A DNA stretch of 64,000 bases, from positions 237,411 through 301,410 of the forward strand of contig NZ_FONH01000005.1 in the NCBI RefSeq assembly GCF_900112865.1, given 5' to 3'. Position numbers and translations under genes: made by a program. The stretch comes from Dyella marensis. Its GTDB lineage: Bacteria; Pseudomonadota; Gammaproteobacteria; Xanthomonadales; Rhodanobacteraceae. The stretch's first letter is position 1. Every line of letters begins with the position of its first letter. The notes under the pieces are model-generated. The model saw only the letters and a program-made list of their open reading frames with translations. It did not search any database and had not been told where the DNA came from. Positions 52,453-62,422 of this stretch are shown piece after piece.

Positions 52453-52472
52453 TCCCAATTTTCGGTTGGCAT
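52453..52472. repeat. Direct repeat unit A upstream of barrel gene
   Basis: A 20-base unit TCCCAATTTTCGGTTGGCAT, identical to unit B 93 bases away. Weaker similarity continues for about 20 bases beyond. Confidence 0.85.
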
Positions 52473-52545
52473 TTCTCGCGGGTGTCTTCGAGGCGCGTGG
52501 AAGTACGCAAATAGCCAGGGGAAAGTTGCGAAGACTAAGGAGAAA

Positions 52546-52565
52546 TCCCAATTTTCGGTTGGCAT
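52546..52565. repeat. Direct repeat unit B upstream of barrel gene
   Basis: Identical 20-base unit in the same orientation as unit A. The unit contains CCAA and TTGG as short inverted ends. The 302-base gap between the barrel gene and rho also holds the rho terminator and no gene. Confidence 0.85.
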
Positions 52566-52628
52566 CCGTCGCAGGGGTTCTGGTTGCTGTCTCCGCATGC
52601 ACTCGATCGCTCCGGCGATGCCGGCGCA

Positions 52629-52660
52629 GAAAAAAACAAGGCCGGCATGAAGCCGGCCTT
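52629..52660 (-). terminator. Intrinsic terminator of rho
   Basis: A 9-bp stem (52638-52646 with 52652-52660) with a 5-base loop, followed on the minus strand by GTTTTTTTC. Classical Rho-independent structure 24 bases after the rho stop. Confidence 0.88.
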
Positions 52661-52683
52661 GATAACTGCAGCGTCGAGACGCC

Positions 52684-54426
52684 TCAGCGTTTCATCGAAT
52701 TGAAGAACTCGTCGTTGGTCTTGGTGTTCTTCATCTTGTCCAGCATGAACTCCATCGCCGCCAGCTCGTCCATCGGATGCAGCAGCTTGCGCAGGATCCA
52801 GATCTTGGAAAGCATGTCCGGATCGATCAGCAGGTCCTCGCGGCGCGTGCCGGAGCGGTTGATGTCGATGGCCGGATACACGCGCTTCTCGGAGATGCGG
52901 CGGTTCAGGTGCACTTCCATGTTGCCGGTGCCCTTGAACTCCTCGTAGATCACCTCGTCCATCTTGCTGCCGGTGTCGGTCAGCGCGGTGGCGATGATGG
53001 TCAGCGAGCCGCCTTCCTCCACATTGCGCGCGGCGCCGAAGAAGCGCTTCGGGCGCTGCAGGGCGTTGGCGTCGACACCGCCGGTGAGCACCTTGCCGGA
53101 GCTGGGCACCACGGTGTTGTAGGCACGGGCCAGGCGGGTGATCGAGTCGAGCAGGATCACCACGTCCTTCTTGTGCTCGACCAGGCGCTTGGCGCGCTCG
53201 ATCACCATCTCGGCGACCTGCACGTGGCGCACGGCGGGCTCGTCGAAGGTGGAGCTGATCACCTCGGCGCGGACGGTGCGCGCGATCTCGGTCACTTCCT
53301 CCGGGCGCTCATCGATCAGCAGCATGATCAGATGCACGTCCGGATGGTTGTACTGGATGGCCTGGGCCACGTTCTGCAGCATCATCGTCTTGCCCGACTT
53401 GGGCTGGGAGACGATCAGGCCACGCTGGCCGCGGCCGACCGGGGCGACCAGGTCCAGGATGCGGCCGGTGATGTCCTCGGTCGAACCGTTGCCGCGCTCC
53501 AGGTGGAACGCCTTGCGCGGGAACAGCGGCGTGAGGTTCTCGAACAGCATCTTGTTCTTCGACGCTTCCGGCGGATCGCCGTTGATGTCGTCGACCTTCA
53601 GCAGCGCGAAGTAACGCTCGCCTTCCTTCGGATGGCGCACGCGTCCGGTGATGTAGTCGCCGGTGCGCAGGTTGAAGCGGCGGATCTGGCTGGGCGAGAC
53701 GTAGATGTCGTCGGGGCCGGCCAGGTAGGACTCGTCGGCAGAGCGCAGGAAGCCGAAGCCGTCCTGCAGGATCTCCAGCACGCCCTCGGCCCAGATGCCG
53801 CCGCCGGAGCGGGCGTGGGCCTTGAGGATGTTGAACACCACGTCCTGCTTGCGGGCGCGGGCGACGCCTTCCTGGATGCCCAGCGACTCGGCGAATTCCA
53901 GCAGCTGGATCGCGTTCTTGCGCTTGAGCTCGGTCAGGTTGATCAGGCGGTCGTTGCTGCCGGCGTCGGCGTAGTCGTCGTCCACCGGCAGGCCGTTGTT
54001 GTTGCGCGGATGCTGCTGGCCGCCGCCCTGGCCGCCCGGGCCGCGCTGCTGCTGCTGCGGGTTGTTGTTGCGCTCGTGGCGGCGCCGGCGGCCGCGGTCA
54101 TTGCGGTCGTTGCGGCGGTCGTTGTTCGGGTTCTGGCCGCCGCCTTGCTGCTGCGGCTGGCCACCCTCGCGCGCCTGTGGCGGCGCGCCCTCGCGGGACG
54201 CGGCGTCGCCGTGGGCGGCGGGAGCGGGATCGACCGGAAGGCTGGCCTGCACGGGCGCCGGCGGGGGCGCCTCGCTCGCGGGCTTTTCCACGCGGGGAGC
54301 GCTTTCGGCGGCGGCCGTCGCGGAGGCGGCGGATTTTCGCGGAGCGCGGGTGCGGGGCGTTTCGGACACAGTTTTGGGTTCGGCGCTCTTGGCGTCGTTC
54401 TGGTCTTGGCTTTCGATATCAGACAC
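52684..54426 (-). CDS. rho: Transcription termination factor Rho with long disordered N-terminus
   Basis: A 580-residue Rho, about 160 residues longer than E. coli Rho (419). Residues 1-160 are low complexity: an Ala/Pro part, then a Gln/Asn/Gly/Arg-rich part with [10 protein letters not shown]. The conserved core starts at [18 protein letters not shown]-binding [22 protein letters not shown], Walker [12 protein letters not shown], Walker [16 protein letters not shown] and the Q- and R-loops are intact. The GTG start with GAGG seven bases upstream is favoured over a TTG two codons earlier. Rho ends transcripts and, with RhlB and TrxA, forms a conserved neighbourhood. Confidence 0.96.
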   Translation of the reverse strand: MSDIESQDQNDAKSAEPKTVSETPRTRAPRKSAASATAAAESAPRVEKPASEAPPPAPVQASLPVDPAPAAHGDAASREGAPPQAREGGQPQQQGGGQNPNNDRRNDRNDRGRRRRHERNNNPQQQQRGPGGQGGGQQHPRNNNGLPVDDDYADAGSNDRLINLTELKRKNAIQLLEFAESLGIQEGVARARKQDVVFNILKAHARSGGGIWAEGVLEILQDGFGFLRSADESYLAGPDDIYVSPSQIRRFNLRTGDYITGRVRHPKEGERYFALLKVDDINGDPPEASKNKMLFENLTPLFPRKAFHLERGNGSTEDITGRILDLVAPVGRGQRGLIVSQPKSGKTMMLQNVAQAIQYNHPDVHLIMLLIDERPEEVTEIARTVRAEVISSTFDEPAVRHVQVAEMVIERAKRLVEHKKDVVILLDSITRLARAYNTVVPSSGKVLTGGVDANALQRPKRFFGAARNVEEGGSLTIIATALTDTGSKMDEVIYEEFKGTGNMEVHLNRRISEKRVYPAIDINRSGTRREDLLIDPDMLSKIWILRKLLHPMDELAAMEFMLDKMKNTKTNDEFFNSMKR

Positions 54427-54574
54427 GGGCAAACCTCACGGGGCGCCGTTGATCACAGGAGGGAAGGGTGCGCGCGGGGCGCGGAGGGCGCGGGGGACGG
54501 GAGTCCCGACAGGCGAGGGGAAATCTAACACCCGCCGCGCGACGCCGTAAAGCGGGCGGCGGGTGGAGCTTGCT

Positions 54575-54901
54575 TCAGATCGACTTGTCGATCAGCTGCT
54601 TCAGCTGGCCCTTGCTGACTGCGCCGATCTGGGTGGCCTCGACCTTGCCGCCCTTGAATACCATCAGGGTGGGGATGCCGCGCACGCCGTAGTCGCGGGG
54701 CGTCTTCTGGTTGTGGTCGATGTTGATCTTCACGATGCGCAGCTTGCCTTGGTATTCCTCGGCCAGCTCGTTCAGGGCCGGGGCGATCGCCTTGCAGGGG
54801 CCGCACCACTCTGCCCAGAAGTCCAGCAGGACGGGGGTATCCGACTCCAGCACTTCCTTCTGGAAGGCGTCGTCGCTCACATGGGTAATCAGGTCGCTCA
54901 C
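54575..54901 (-). CDS. trxA: Thioredoxin
   Basis: A 108-residue thioredoxin with the WCGPCK active site near residue 33 and cis-Pro in RGIPTLMVF near residue 76. Length matches E. coli TrxA. The GTG start follows GGAG at good spacing. The order rho-trxA-divergent rhlB is the same as in E. coli. Confidence 0.97.
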   Translation of the reverse strand: MSDLITHVSDDAFQKEVLESDTPVLLDFWAEWCGPCKAIAPALNELAEEYQGKLRIVKINIDHNQKTPRDYGVRGIPTLMVFKGGKVEATQIGAVSKGQLKQLIDKSI

Positions 54902-55077
54902 CGGGGTCTCCGATTGACAGGCGGGGGATGGTTTGACGACCGCGCGGCCAGCATCGGCTACACTGGGGCGCCCATGAAGCGCGGGTCGGACCGGAAAAAG
55001 GAAGTGATGCCGTTGCGGCAGGCCTCCATTCCAGCGTAACTCAGGGCACGATTCAAGCGATTCAAGGGCCGCCTTCG

Positions 55078-55142
55078 CGGCAGTTCCGGCGATATAGGAA
55101 AGCAGGTTACGCGCCTGCTTCCCTATGTCGGCGGAACTGCCG
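55078..55142. promoter_or_regulatory. 65-base nested hairpin in the trxA-rhlB gap
   Basis: Outer arms CGGCAGTTCCG (55078-55088) and CGGAACTGCCG (55132-55142) enclose a further imperfect stem (ATAGGAAAGCAGG pairing with CCTGCTTCCCTAT). It lies about 186 bases before rhlB and 177 before trxA, in a 427-base gap with no credible gene. If transcribed it would be in the rhlB leader. Confidence 0.6.
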
Positions 55143-55328
55143 GTCGCCATGGCCCGCCACCTCGGCGCCAGTCGCGAGGCGCACCGCGGTAGCCCGCGAG
55201 CCCTCGCCGCTGTCCGGCCAGCCCGTCGCGCTGGCCGGCGCCGCACCTCAACCCGTCCCCAGGCTCTCCGACCGCCGCCGGGACAAGGGCGAGCCGCTCC
55301 GCGGCCGCCCCACCGCCGATTGATATCC

Positions 55329-57059
55329 ATGTCCGAGACCGTTCTTACCGATACCTTTTTCACCAATTTTGAACTTCATCCGCTGCTGCAGCAGGGCCTC
55401 GACGAGGCCGGCTTCACCCGCTGCACGCCGATCCAGGCGCTGACCCTGCCGATCGCGCTCACCGGGCGCGACGTCGCCGGTCAGGCCCAGACCGGCACCG
55501 GCAAGACCTGCGCCTTCCTGGTCGCCATGATGAACCGCCTGCTGACGCGCCCGGCCGTGGCCGAGCGCAAGGACAGCGACCCGCGCGCCCTGGTCATCGC
55601 CCCCACCCGCGAGCTGGCCATCCAGATCGACAAGGATGCGCGCAGCATCGGCCGCTACACCGGCCTGAAGACCGCGCTGATCTACGGCGGCGTCGACTAC
55701 GACAAGCAGCGCCAGCAGTTGCAGGCCGGCTGCGACATCATCATCGCCACGCCGGGCCGCCTGCTCGACTACTACAAGCAGCAGGTGTTCGGCTTGAACG
55801 GCGTCGAGACGATGGTGATCGACGAGGCCGACCGCATGTTCGACCTCGGCTTCATCAAGGACGTGCGCTTCATCTTCCGCCGCCTGCCGGCGCGCGAGCA
55901 GCGCCAGGTGCTGCTGTTCTCGGCCACGCTCAGCCATCGCGTGCTGGAGCTGGCCTACGAGCACATGCACAACGCCGAGAAGCTGGTGGTGGAGACCGAG
56001 AACGTCACCGCCGACCGCGTCCGCCAGCAGGTCTACTTCCCCTCCAAGGAAGAGAAGATGCCGCTGCTGCTGAACCTGCTCGAGCGCACCAACCCGAGCC
56101 GCAGCATCATCTTCGTCAATACCAAGATGGCCGCCGAGCGCATCACCGAGCGGGTCAAGCGCCAGGGCTACCGCGTCGGCGCATTGTCCGGCGACGTGCC
56201 GCAGCTCAAGCGCCAGAAGCTGCTGCAGCGCTTCCAGGACGGCCAGCTCGACATACTGGTGTGCACCGACGTGGCCGCGCGCGGCCTGCACATCCCCGCG
56301 GTCAGCCACGTCTTCAACTACGACCTGCCGCAGGACGCCGAAGACTACGTGCACCGCATCGGCCGCACCGCCCGCCTGGGCGCCGAGGGCGACGCGGTCA
56401 GCTTCGCCTGCGACCTGTACGCGATGTCGCTGCCGGACATCGAGACCTATATCGGCCAGCGCATCCCGGTGGCGGCGATCGAGCCGGACATGCTGGTGAT
56501 GCCCAAGCCGCGCGAGATCGACGCGCAGTACGTCGCCGACGCGGCGGCCGATAGCGCGGCCTTCGGCGACAAGGTCGAGAACCGCGAGAAGAAAGACAGC
56601 GGCGGGCGCGGTTCGCGCCGCCGCGAGGGTGGTCCGGGCGAACGCCGCTCCGGCGAGCGCCGGTCCGGCGAAGGCCGGCCGCCGCGCGAGGCGCGCAAGC
56701 CGCGCGAAGAGGGCCAGGCCCCCGCCGTCAACGGCGAGGCCGTCCAGGGCGCGGCGCCGCATCCGGAAGCCGGCCACGAAGCGGCCGGCGCCGACGCGCC
56801 GGGCAAGCGTCGCCGCCGCCGTGGCGGCCGTGGCCGCCGCCGCGAAGGCGCGCCGGTGGAGAACGCCGCTCCGGCCGCCGCCGAAGCCGGCCGCGGCAAC
56901 CGCGACGGACACCGTCCCTCGCGCGAGCGCGGCGGCATGGAGAACGGGGCGCGGCCGTCGCGCCAGGTCGCGGCCACCGCCGCCGTCCACGCGAAGGACA
57001 GCGCGCCGAAGAAGCCGGGCTTCTTCCGCCGCCTCGCGCGTTTGTTCACCGGCCGCTGA
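55329..57059 (+). CDS. rhlB: DEAD-box ATP-dependent RNA helicase RhlB
   Basis: A 576-residue helicase. Core motifs are complete: Q motif FTRCTPIQA, motif I AQTGTGKT, Ia PTRELA, II DEAD ([10 protein letters not shown] near residue 165), [36 protein letters not shown]. Residues 1-420 are the core; 420-576 form an Arg/Gly- and Arg/Ala-rich tail ending [14 protein letters not shown], longer than in E. coli RhlB. RhlB unwinds RNA in the degradosome. Adjacent to trxA and rho as in E. coli. Confidence 0.95.
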   Translation: MSETVLTDTFFTNFELHPLLQQGLDEAGFTRCTPIQALTLPIALTGRDVAGQAQTGTGKTCAFLVAMMNRLLTRPAVAERKDSDPRALVIAPTRELAIQIDKDARSIGRYTGLKTALIYGGVDYDKQRQQLQAGCDIIIATPGRLLDYYKQQVFGLNGVETMVIDEADRMFDLGFIKDVRFIFRRLPAREQRQVLLFSATLSHRVLELAYEHMHNAEKLVVETENVTADRVRQQVYFPSKEEKMPLLLNLLERTNPSRSIIFVNTKMAAERITERVKRQGYRVGALSGDVPQLKRQKLLQRFQDGQLDILVCTDVAARGLHIPAVSHVFNYDLPQDAEDYVHRIGRTARLGAEGDAVSFACDLYAMSLPDIETYIGQRIPVAAIEPDMLVMPKPREIDAQYVADAAADSAAFGDKVENREKKDSGGRGSRRREGGPGERRSGERRSGEGRPPREARKPREEGQAPAVNGEAVQGAAPHPEAGHEAAGADAPGKRRRRRGGRGRRREGAPVENAAPAAAEAGRGNRDGHRPSRERGGMENGARPSRQVAATAAVHAKDSAPKKPGFFRRLARLFTGR

Positions 57060-57174
57060 ACTTCCTCGCCGCCGCGCACGCTGATCGCGTCGCGGCGGCC
57101 TGTGCAGTGATCGCTTTGCTGCGCGCATCCCGTATCCTTGCGGGCAGTGCGGGATCAGGGATCGAGGACACGCG

Positions 57175-57852
57175 GTGATCCGCTTCGACCAAGTCAGCAA
57201 ACGCTACGAGGGCGGCCATGAGGCGCTCTCGCAGCTTTCTTTTCAGGTGGCGCCGGGCGAGATGGCCTTCGTCACCGGCCATTCCGGCGCGGGCAAGAGC
57301 ACGCTGCTCAAATTGCTCGGCCTGATCGAGCGCCCCTCGCACGGCAGCATTTCGCTGGACGGGCAGAGCCTGGCCAAGATCGGCCGCGGCGGCATCCCGA
57401 AGCTGCGGCGGCGCATCGGCATGGTGTTCCAGGACCATCGCCTGCTGATGGACCGCACCGTGTTCGCCAACGTCGAACTGCCGCTGGTGATCGGCGGCGT
57501 CGCCCCGGCCGAACGCGGCCGGCGCGTGCGCGCCGCGCTGGAGAAGGTCGGCCTGCTCGCCTACGAGCGGCAGCTGCCGGCCACCTTGTCCACCGGCGAG
57601 CAGCAGCGCGTGGGCATTGCCCGCGCCATCGTGGCCAAGCCCACCCTGCTGATCGCCGACGAGCCCACCGGCAATCTCGATCCGCAGCTGGCCGTGGAGA
57701 TCATGGGCCTGTTCGCCGAATTCCAGCAGGTCGGCACCACCGTGCTGGTCGCCAGCCACGACCTGCCGCTGATCAAGCGCATGCGCAAGCGCGTGGTGGT
57801 GCTCGACCACGGGCGCCTGGTCGCGGACATCGCCGCGGAGGAGGTGCTGTGA
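57175..57852 (+). CDS. ftsE: Cell division ATP-binding protein FtsE
   Basis: A 225-residue ABC ATPase that, with FtsX, controls septal peptidoglycan hydrolases. Walker A TGHSGAGKSTLL at residue 35, Q-loop VFQDHRLL, signature LSTGEQQRVGIARA (Thr replacing the usual Gly) near residue 140, Walker B LLIADEPTGNLD and H-loop ASHDLPLI. Start is GTG with GAGG upstream. The stop overlaps the ftsX GTG by four bases. Confidence 0.96.
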   Translation: MIRFDQVSKRYEGGHEALSQLSFQVAPGEMAFVTGHSGAGKSTLLKLLGLIERPSHGSISLDGQSLAKIGRGGIPKLRRRIGMVFQDHRLLMDRTVFANVELPLVIGGVAPAERGRRVRAALEKVGLLAYERQLPATLSTGEQQRVGIARAIVAKPTLLIADEPTGNLDPQLAVEIMGLFAEFQQVGTTVLVASHDLPLIKRMRKRVVVLDHGRLVADIAAEEVL

Positions 57853-58820
57853 GCGCCCAGCAGGAAGCCCCGATCGTGGCCGAGCCCCGCGTCGAACGCA
57901 GCCGGCCGCGGCCGGTCGCCAGCTGGCGCGATCACCACGCCTGGAGCGCGGGTGCCAGCCTGCGCCGGCTGATGTCGCGCCCGGTCGGCACCTTGCTGAC
58001 GGTGGCGGTGATGGCGCTGGCGCTGGCGCTGCCGCTCACCTTCTATCTGCTGCTCGGCAACGTGCAGAAGATGGGCCAGGCACTGGGACAGAACCAGGCC
58101 GTGTCGGTCTTCATGCAGCCGGGCCAGACCGGCCCCGCGGTGGAGATGATGGCGACCAAGCTGCGCGAGCGCGCGGACGTCGCCTCCGTGGCCATCAAGA
58201 GCCCGCAGCAGGGCATGGACGAGCTGGCCAGGATGCAGGGTTTCTCGGGCGCGCTGAACACGCTCGACAGCAACCCGCTGCCCTACGCCCTGGAAGTACT
58301 GCCCAAGCCGGAAGCCAGCGCCGACGACGTCGCCCGCCTGGTCACCGACCTGCGCGCGCTGCAGGGCGTGGACCTGGTGCAGGACAGCGGCACCTGGCGC
58401 CAGCGCCTGGACGCGCTGCTCGGCGTGGGCAACCGCGTGGTGCTGATCCTGGCGGCCTTGCTGGCACTGGCGGTGCTGCTGGTGGTCGGCAACACCGTGC
58501 GCGTGGACATCGCCAGCCGCAGCGAGGAAATCGGCGTGCTGATGCTGATCGGCGCCAGCGGCGCCTTCGTGCGCCGTCCTTATCTATATGCCGGCATCTG
58601 GTATGGCCTGTTCAGTGGCCTGCTCGCGGCCGGCATGGCGCTGCTGATCGAAATGGCGCTGGCCGAGCCGGTGACACGACTGGGTCACGTGTACGAGGGC
58701 AAACTGCAGATCGGCATGCTGCCGCTGTGGCTGCTCGGCGCCGTGCCGCTGGCCGCGGCCGTGCTGGGCTGGCTCGGCGCGCGCCTGGTCAGCGCCTGGC
58801 AGCTGCGCAAGGCTGCCTGA
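57849..58820 (+). CDS. ftsX: Cell division protein FtsX (permease-like)
   Basis: A 323-residue FtsX with four membrane helices (near residues 45-70, 195-215, 245-270 and 285-310) and the extracellular loop between the first two, including the FSGALNTLDSNPLPYALEV motif. The GTG start overlaps the ftsE stop (GTGA), so translation is coupled. In many gammaproteobacteria rpoH follows; here a regulator and ung are interposed. Confidence 0.95.
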   Translation: MSAQQEAPIVAEPRVERSRPRPVASWRDHHAWSAGASLRRLMSRPVGTLLTVAVMALALALPLTFYLLLGNVQKMGQALGQNQAVSVFMQPGQTGPAVEMMATKLRERADVASVAIKSPQQGMDELARMQGFSGALNTLDSNPLPYALEVLPKPEASADDVARLVTDLRALQGVDLVQDSGTWRQRLDALLGVGNRVVLILAALLALAVLLVVGNTVRVDIASRSEEIGVLMLIGASGAFVRRPYLYAGIWYGLFSGLLAAGMALLIEMALAEPVTRLGHVYEGKLQIGMLPLWLLGAVPLAAAVLGWLGARLVSAWQLRKAA

Positions 58821-58953
58821 CCCGGATGAACCAGGTGCACGATGAAAGTGACGCCGGTCGCAGGCAAGCGCCGTGCCGGCAGGGCAAGATGCCCGGATGA
58901 AAGGGCGCAAGGGGGCGTCCATCGATGGTCGGCAAGGAGGCCGCTGAGCGTGG

Positions 58954-59808
58954 ATGGATCGGTCAATGAGTGAAGGTTTCAGCAACCGCATCGTCAGCGC
59001 CGCGCCGCGCGTGCTGGTGGTGGACGGTTCGAAAGTGGTGCGGCAGCTGATCAGCCGCGTGCTCAAGGTGGAGCTGCCGGATGCCGAGGTGGTGGGTTGC
59101 GCGAGCGGTGCGGAAGCGCACCAGCTGCTCGAGGGCGGCGTGTTCGACTTCATCACCATCTCCCTGCGCCTGCCGGACATGGACGGCCTGGAGCTGGCGC
59201 GCTACGTGCGCGAGTCGGCGCCGCAGATCTATGTGCCGATCGTGGTCGTATCCGGCGACGTGGACGACCGCCTGCATCGCCGCACCCTGGGCGAGCACGT
59301 CACCGACTACTTCGACAAATCCCTGGGGTTCCAGGCCCTGGCCGAATTCATCCGCGGCTATGTGCGCCCGGAAAGCTCGGCCGAGGGCGAGGTGCTCTAC
59401 GTCGAGGACAGCCGCGTGGTCGCCCTGGCCACCCGCCGCATGCTGGAGAAGTACGGCCTGACCGTGCGCCACGTGATCAGCGCCGAGGACGCCCTCGCCT
59501 GGCTGGAGACCGCCAAGGCGCAGGGCCAGGTCGGCGCCGACCTGGTGCTGACCGACGTCAGCCTGAAGGGCGAGCTCACCGGTGGCGACCTGCTCGAGCG
59601 AATCCGCCGCGACTACGGCTACGGCAAGGGCCGCCTGCCGGTACTGGTGATGACCGGCGACGAGAATCCAGCCAACCAGGCGGCGCTGCTGCGCGCTGGC
59701 GCCAACGACCTGGTCGAGAAGCCGATCGAGGAGAAGCTGTTGATCACCAAGGTCCTGTTCCAGCTGCGCGTGGCGCGGCATCTGCGCCAGCGCGACCAGG
59801 CCGCATGA
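58954..59808 (+). CDS. Tandem receiver-domain protein, first receiver degenerate
   Basis: A 284-residue protein with two receiver domains and no output domain. In the first (residues 18-135), the acid pair is VDG instead of DD (Asp24, Gly25) and the phosphoacceptor position is Ser70 in [13 protein letters not shown], so it cannot be phosphorylated normally; Lys remains in FDKSLG. The second (from about residue 148) is intact: VEDS, Asp in [14 protein letters not shown] and Lys in VEKPIEE. It likely acts by protein contact. Its stop overlaps the ung start. Confidence 0.85.
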   Translation: MDRSMSEGFSNRIVSAAPRVLVVDGSKVVRQLISRVLKVELPDAEVVGCASGAEAHQLLEGGVFDFITISLRLPDMDGLELARYVRESAPQIYVPIVVVSGDVDDRLHRRTLGEHVTDYFDKSLGFQALAEFIRGYVRPESSAEGEVLYVEDSRVVALATRRMLEKYGLTVRHVISAEDALAWLETAKAQGQVGADLVLTDVSLKGELTGGDLLERIRRDYGYGKGRLPVLVMTGDENPANQAALLRAGANDLVEKPIEEKLLITKVLFQLRVARHLRQRDQAA

Positions 59809-60509
59809 ACGAGGGCCGGGTCAAGCTGGAGCCGTCCTGGAAGGAGCGCATCGGCGCCTATCTGGAGCGGCCGGAGATGCAGGCGCTGGCGGGCTTTCTC
59901 CGTGCGGAGAAGCAGCAGGGCAAGGTGATCTTTCCGCCGGGTCCGGAGATTTTCGCCGCCTTCGAGCACACCCCGTTCGACAAAGTCCGGGTGGTGATCC
60001 TGGGCCAGGATCCCTACCACGGGCCGGGGCAGGCGCATGGGCTGTGCTTCTCGGTGCGGCCGGGCGTGCCGCCGCCGCCCTCGCTGCAGAACATCTTCAA
60101 GGAGATCCAGCGCGACCTCGGCATCGCCCCGCCTGACCATGGTTGCCTCACGCCCTGGGCCGACCGTGGCGTGCTGCTGCTCAACGCGGTGCTGACGGTG
60201 GAGCGCGGCCTGGCCGCATCTCACCAGGGCAAGGGCTGGGAAGGCTTCACGGATGCGGCGATCGATGCCCTGAACCGGGAGCGGGAAGGGCTGGTGTTCC
60301 TGCTGTGGGGTTCGTATGCGCAGCGCAAGGGCCAGCTGATCGATGCGCGCAGGCACTGCATCCTGCGCTCGGTGCACCCGTCGCCGTTGTCGGCGCATCG
60401 GGGCTTCCTGGGCTGCGGGCATTTCTCCGCGGCCAATCGCTACCTGGAAGAGCACGGCCAGGCGCCGGTCGACTGGTCGTTGCCGCCGCGCAGCGAACTG
60501 GCTGCCTGA
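59805..60509 (+). CDS. ung: Uracil-DNA glycosylase, family 1
   Basis: A 234-residue UDG that excises uracil from DNA. Motifs are [21 protein letters not shown] near residue 65 (water-activating Asp), [10 protein letters not shown] near residue 125 and the [13 protein letters not shown] leucine loop near residue 189. The ATG overlaps the stop of the receiver protein (ATGA), so the two are translated together, an unusual pairing. Confidence 0.96.
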   Translation: MNEGRVKLEPSWKERIGAYLERPEMQALAGFLRAEKQQGKVIFPPGPEIFAAFEHTPFDKVRVVILGQDPYHGPGQAHGLCFSVRPGVPPPPSLQNIFKEIQRDLGIAPPDHGCLTPWADRGVLLLNAVLTVERGLAASHQGKGWEGFTDAAIDALNREREGLVFLLWGSYAQRKGQLIDARRHCILRSVHPSPLSAHRGFLGCGHFSAANRYLEEHGQAPVDWSLPPRSELAA

Positions 60510-60640
60510 TCGTCGGCATCCTCCGGCTTCAGGGCGCAAGTCCCTGTCTTCACGTAGAAAAATCCTTGCGTGGAGCTTGCAATGCTCCGTTCGGTTCACG
60601 GGTTCTCGAAGGGGCCATGGCTACAGTGGCCCCCCTCGCC

Positions 60641-60669
60641 TGGACAGGCACCCCAAATTCCTGTACGAT
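60641..60669 (+). promoter_or_regulatory. Predicted sigma-70 promoter of rpoH
   Basis: TGGACA (60641-60646) is followed after 17 bases by TACGAT (60664-60669). Transcription would begin near 60676, leaving a leader of about 100 bases that contains the CIRCE element. Confidence 0.5.
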
Positions 60670-60718
60670 TCGGTTCAATAAAGCGGTCGAGAACTCCCTC
60701 ACGGAACTCTTGGCCGCT

Positions 60719-60745
60719 TTAGCACTCCCACCGAGGGAGTGCTAA
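60719..60745. promoter_or_regulatory. Perfect CIRCE element (HrcA operator) upstream of rpoH
   Basis: TTAGCACTC at 60719-60727 and GAGTGCTAA at 60737-60745 are separated by nine bases, an exact match to the CIRCE consensus recognised by the heat-shock repressor HrcA. It ends 31 bases before the rpoH start, ahead of AGGAGG. It implies HrcA control of the heat-shock sigma factor gene itself. Confidence 0.92.
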
Positions 60746-60775
60746 GCTGAATTCCATCCCCAGGAGGATCCACAC

Positions 60776-61633
<858 letters not shown>

Positions 61634-61655
61634 TTCTCCGATAGCGATACCATCG

Positions 61656-61686
61656 CCGACGGCCCCGCTTGGGGCCGTCGGTTTTT
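61656..61686 (+). terminator. Intrinsic terminator of rpoH
   Basis: A perfect 11-bp stem (61656-61666 with 61671-61681) with GCTT loop and five Ts directly after, 22 bases behind the rpoH stop. Confidence 0.92.
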
Positions 61687-61720
61687 GCGCCCCACAGCAG
61701 ACGTCCGGACGTCCAATCCC

Positions 61721-62422
61721 ATGCCCAGAGTCCTGGTCATCGAAGACGACGAGGTCACCGCCCGCGAGATCGTGGCCGAGCTCAGCGTGCACGGCATGAC
61801 CGTCGAATGGTCGGCCGACGGCCGCGACGGCCTGGCCCGCGCCAGTGCCCAGGCCTACGACCTGATCACCCTCGACCGCATGCTGCCGGGCCTCGAAGGC
61901 ATCGAGGTGGTCGAGGCGCTGCGCCGGCAGCAGATCGACACCCCGGTGCTGATGATCAGCGCGCTCAGCGAAGTGGACGATCGCATCCGCGGCCTGCGCG
62001 CCGGTGGCGACGACTACCTCACCAAGCCGTTCGCTCCCGACGAGATGGCGGCCCGCGCCGAGGTGCTGCTGCGTCGCCGCCAGCCGCAGCAGCACGAGAC
62101 GCGCCTGCGCGTCGGCGAGCTGGAGCTGGACCGGGTGCGCCACGTCGCCTACCGCCAGGGCCAGCCGCTGACCCTGCAGCCCACCGAATACCGCCTGCTC
62201 GAATACCTGATGCGCCATTCCGGCCAGGTGCTGACCCGCACCATGATCTTCGAGGCGGTATGGGGCTTCCATTTCGACCCCGGCACCAACGTGATCGACG
62301 TGCACATCGGCCGGCTTCGGCGCAAGATCGACGGGACCGGGCAGGCGCCGCTGATCCGCACGGTCCGCGGCACCGGCTACATGATCACCTCGGCTCCCCA
62401 GAACGCGGCAGCGCAACCATGA
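61721..62422 (+). CDS. OmpR-family response regulator
   Basis: A 233-residue regulator with EDD at residues 8-10, phosphoacceptor Asp in LITLDRMLPG near residue 51, ISALSE and DYLTKPFAPDE. The winged-helix domain carries LTLQPTEYRLLEYLMRHSGQVLTR and TNVIDVHIGRLRRKID. The gene overlaps the kinase gene by ATGA, so they are one operon. Inducing signal unknown; the type is CopR/CzcR-like. Confidence 0.94.
   Translation: MPRVLVIEDDEVTAREIVAELSVHGMTVEWSADGRDGLARASAQAYDLITLDRMLPGLEGIEVVEALRRQQIDTPVLMISALSEVDDRIRGLRAGGDDYLTKPFAPDEMAARAEVLLRRRQPQQHETRLRVGELELDRVRHVAYRQGQPLTLQPTEYRLLEYLMRHSGQVLTRTMIFEAVWGFHFDPGTNVIDVHIGRLRRKIDGTGQAPLIRTVRGTGYMITSAPQNAAAQP

Noticed and set aside
54974..55039. Short ORF starting MKRGSDRKKEV between trxA and rhlB
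   Set aside because: Only about 21 codons, no ribosome site of note, and it lies in a promoter and hairpin region.
60703..60730. Sigma-E-type promoter (GGAACTC) before rpoH
   Set aside because: The -35-like box exists, but no TCTGA-like -10 is found at 16-17 bases, so the sigma-70 pair further upstream was preferred.
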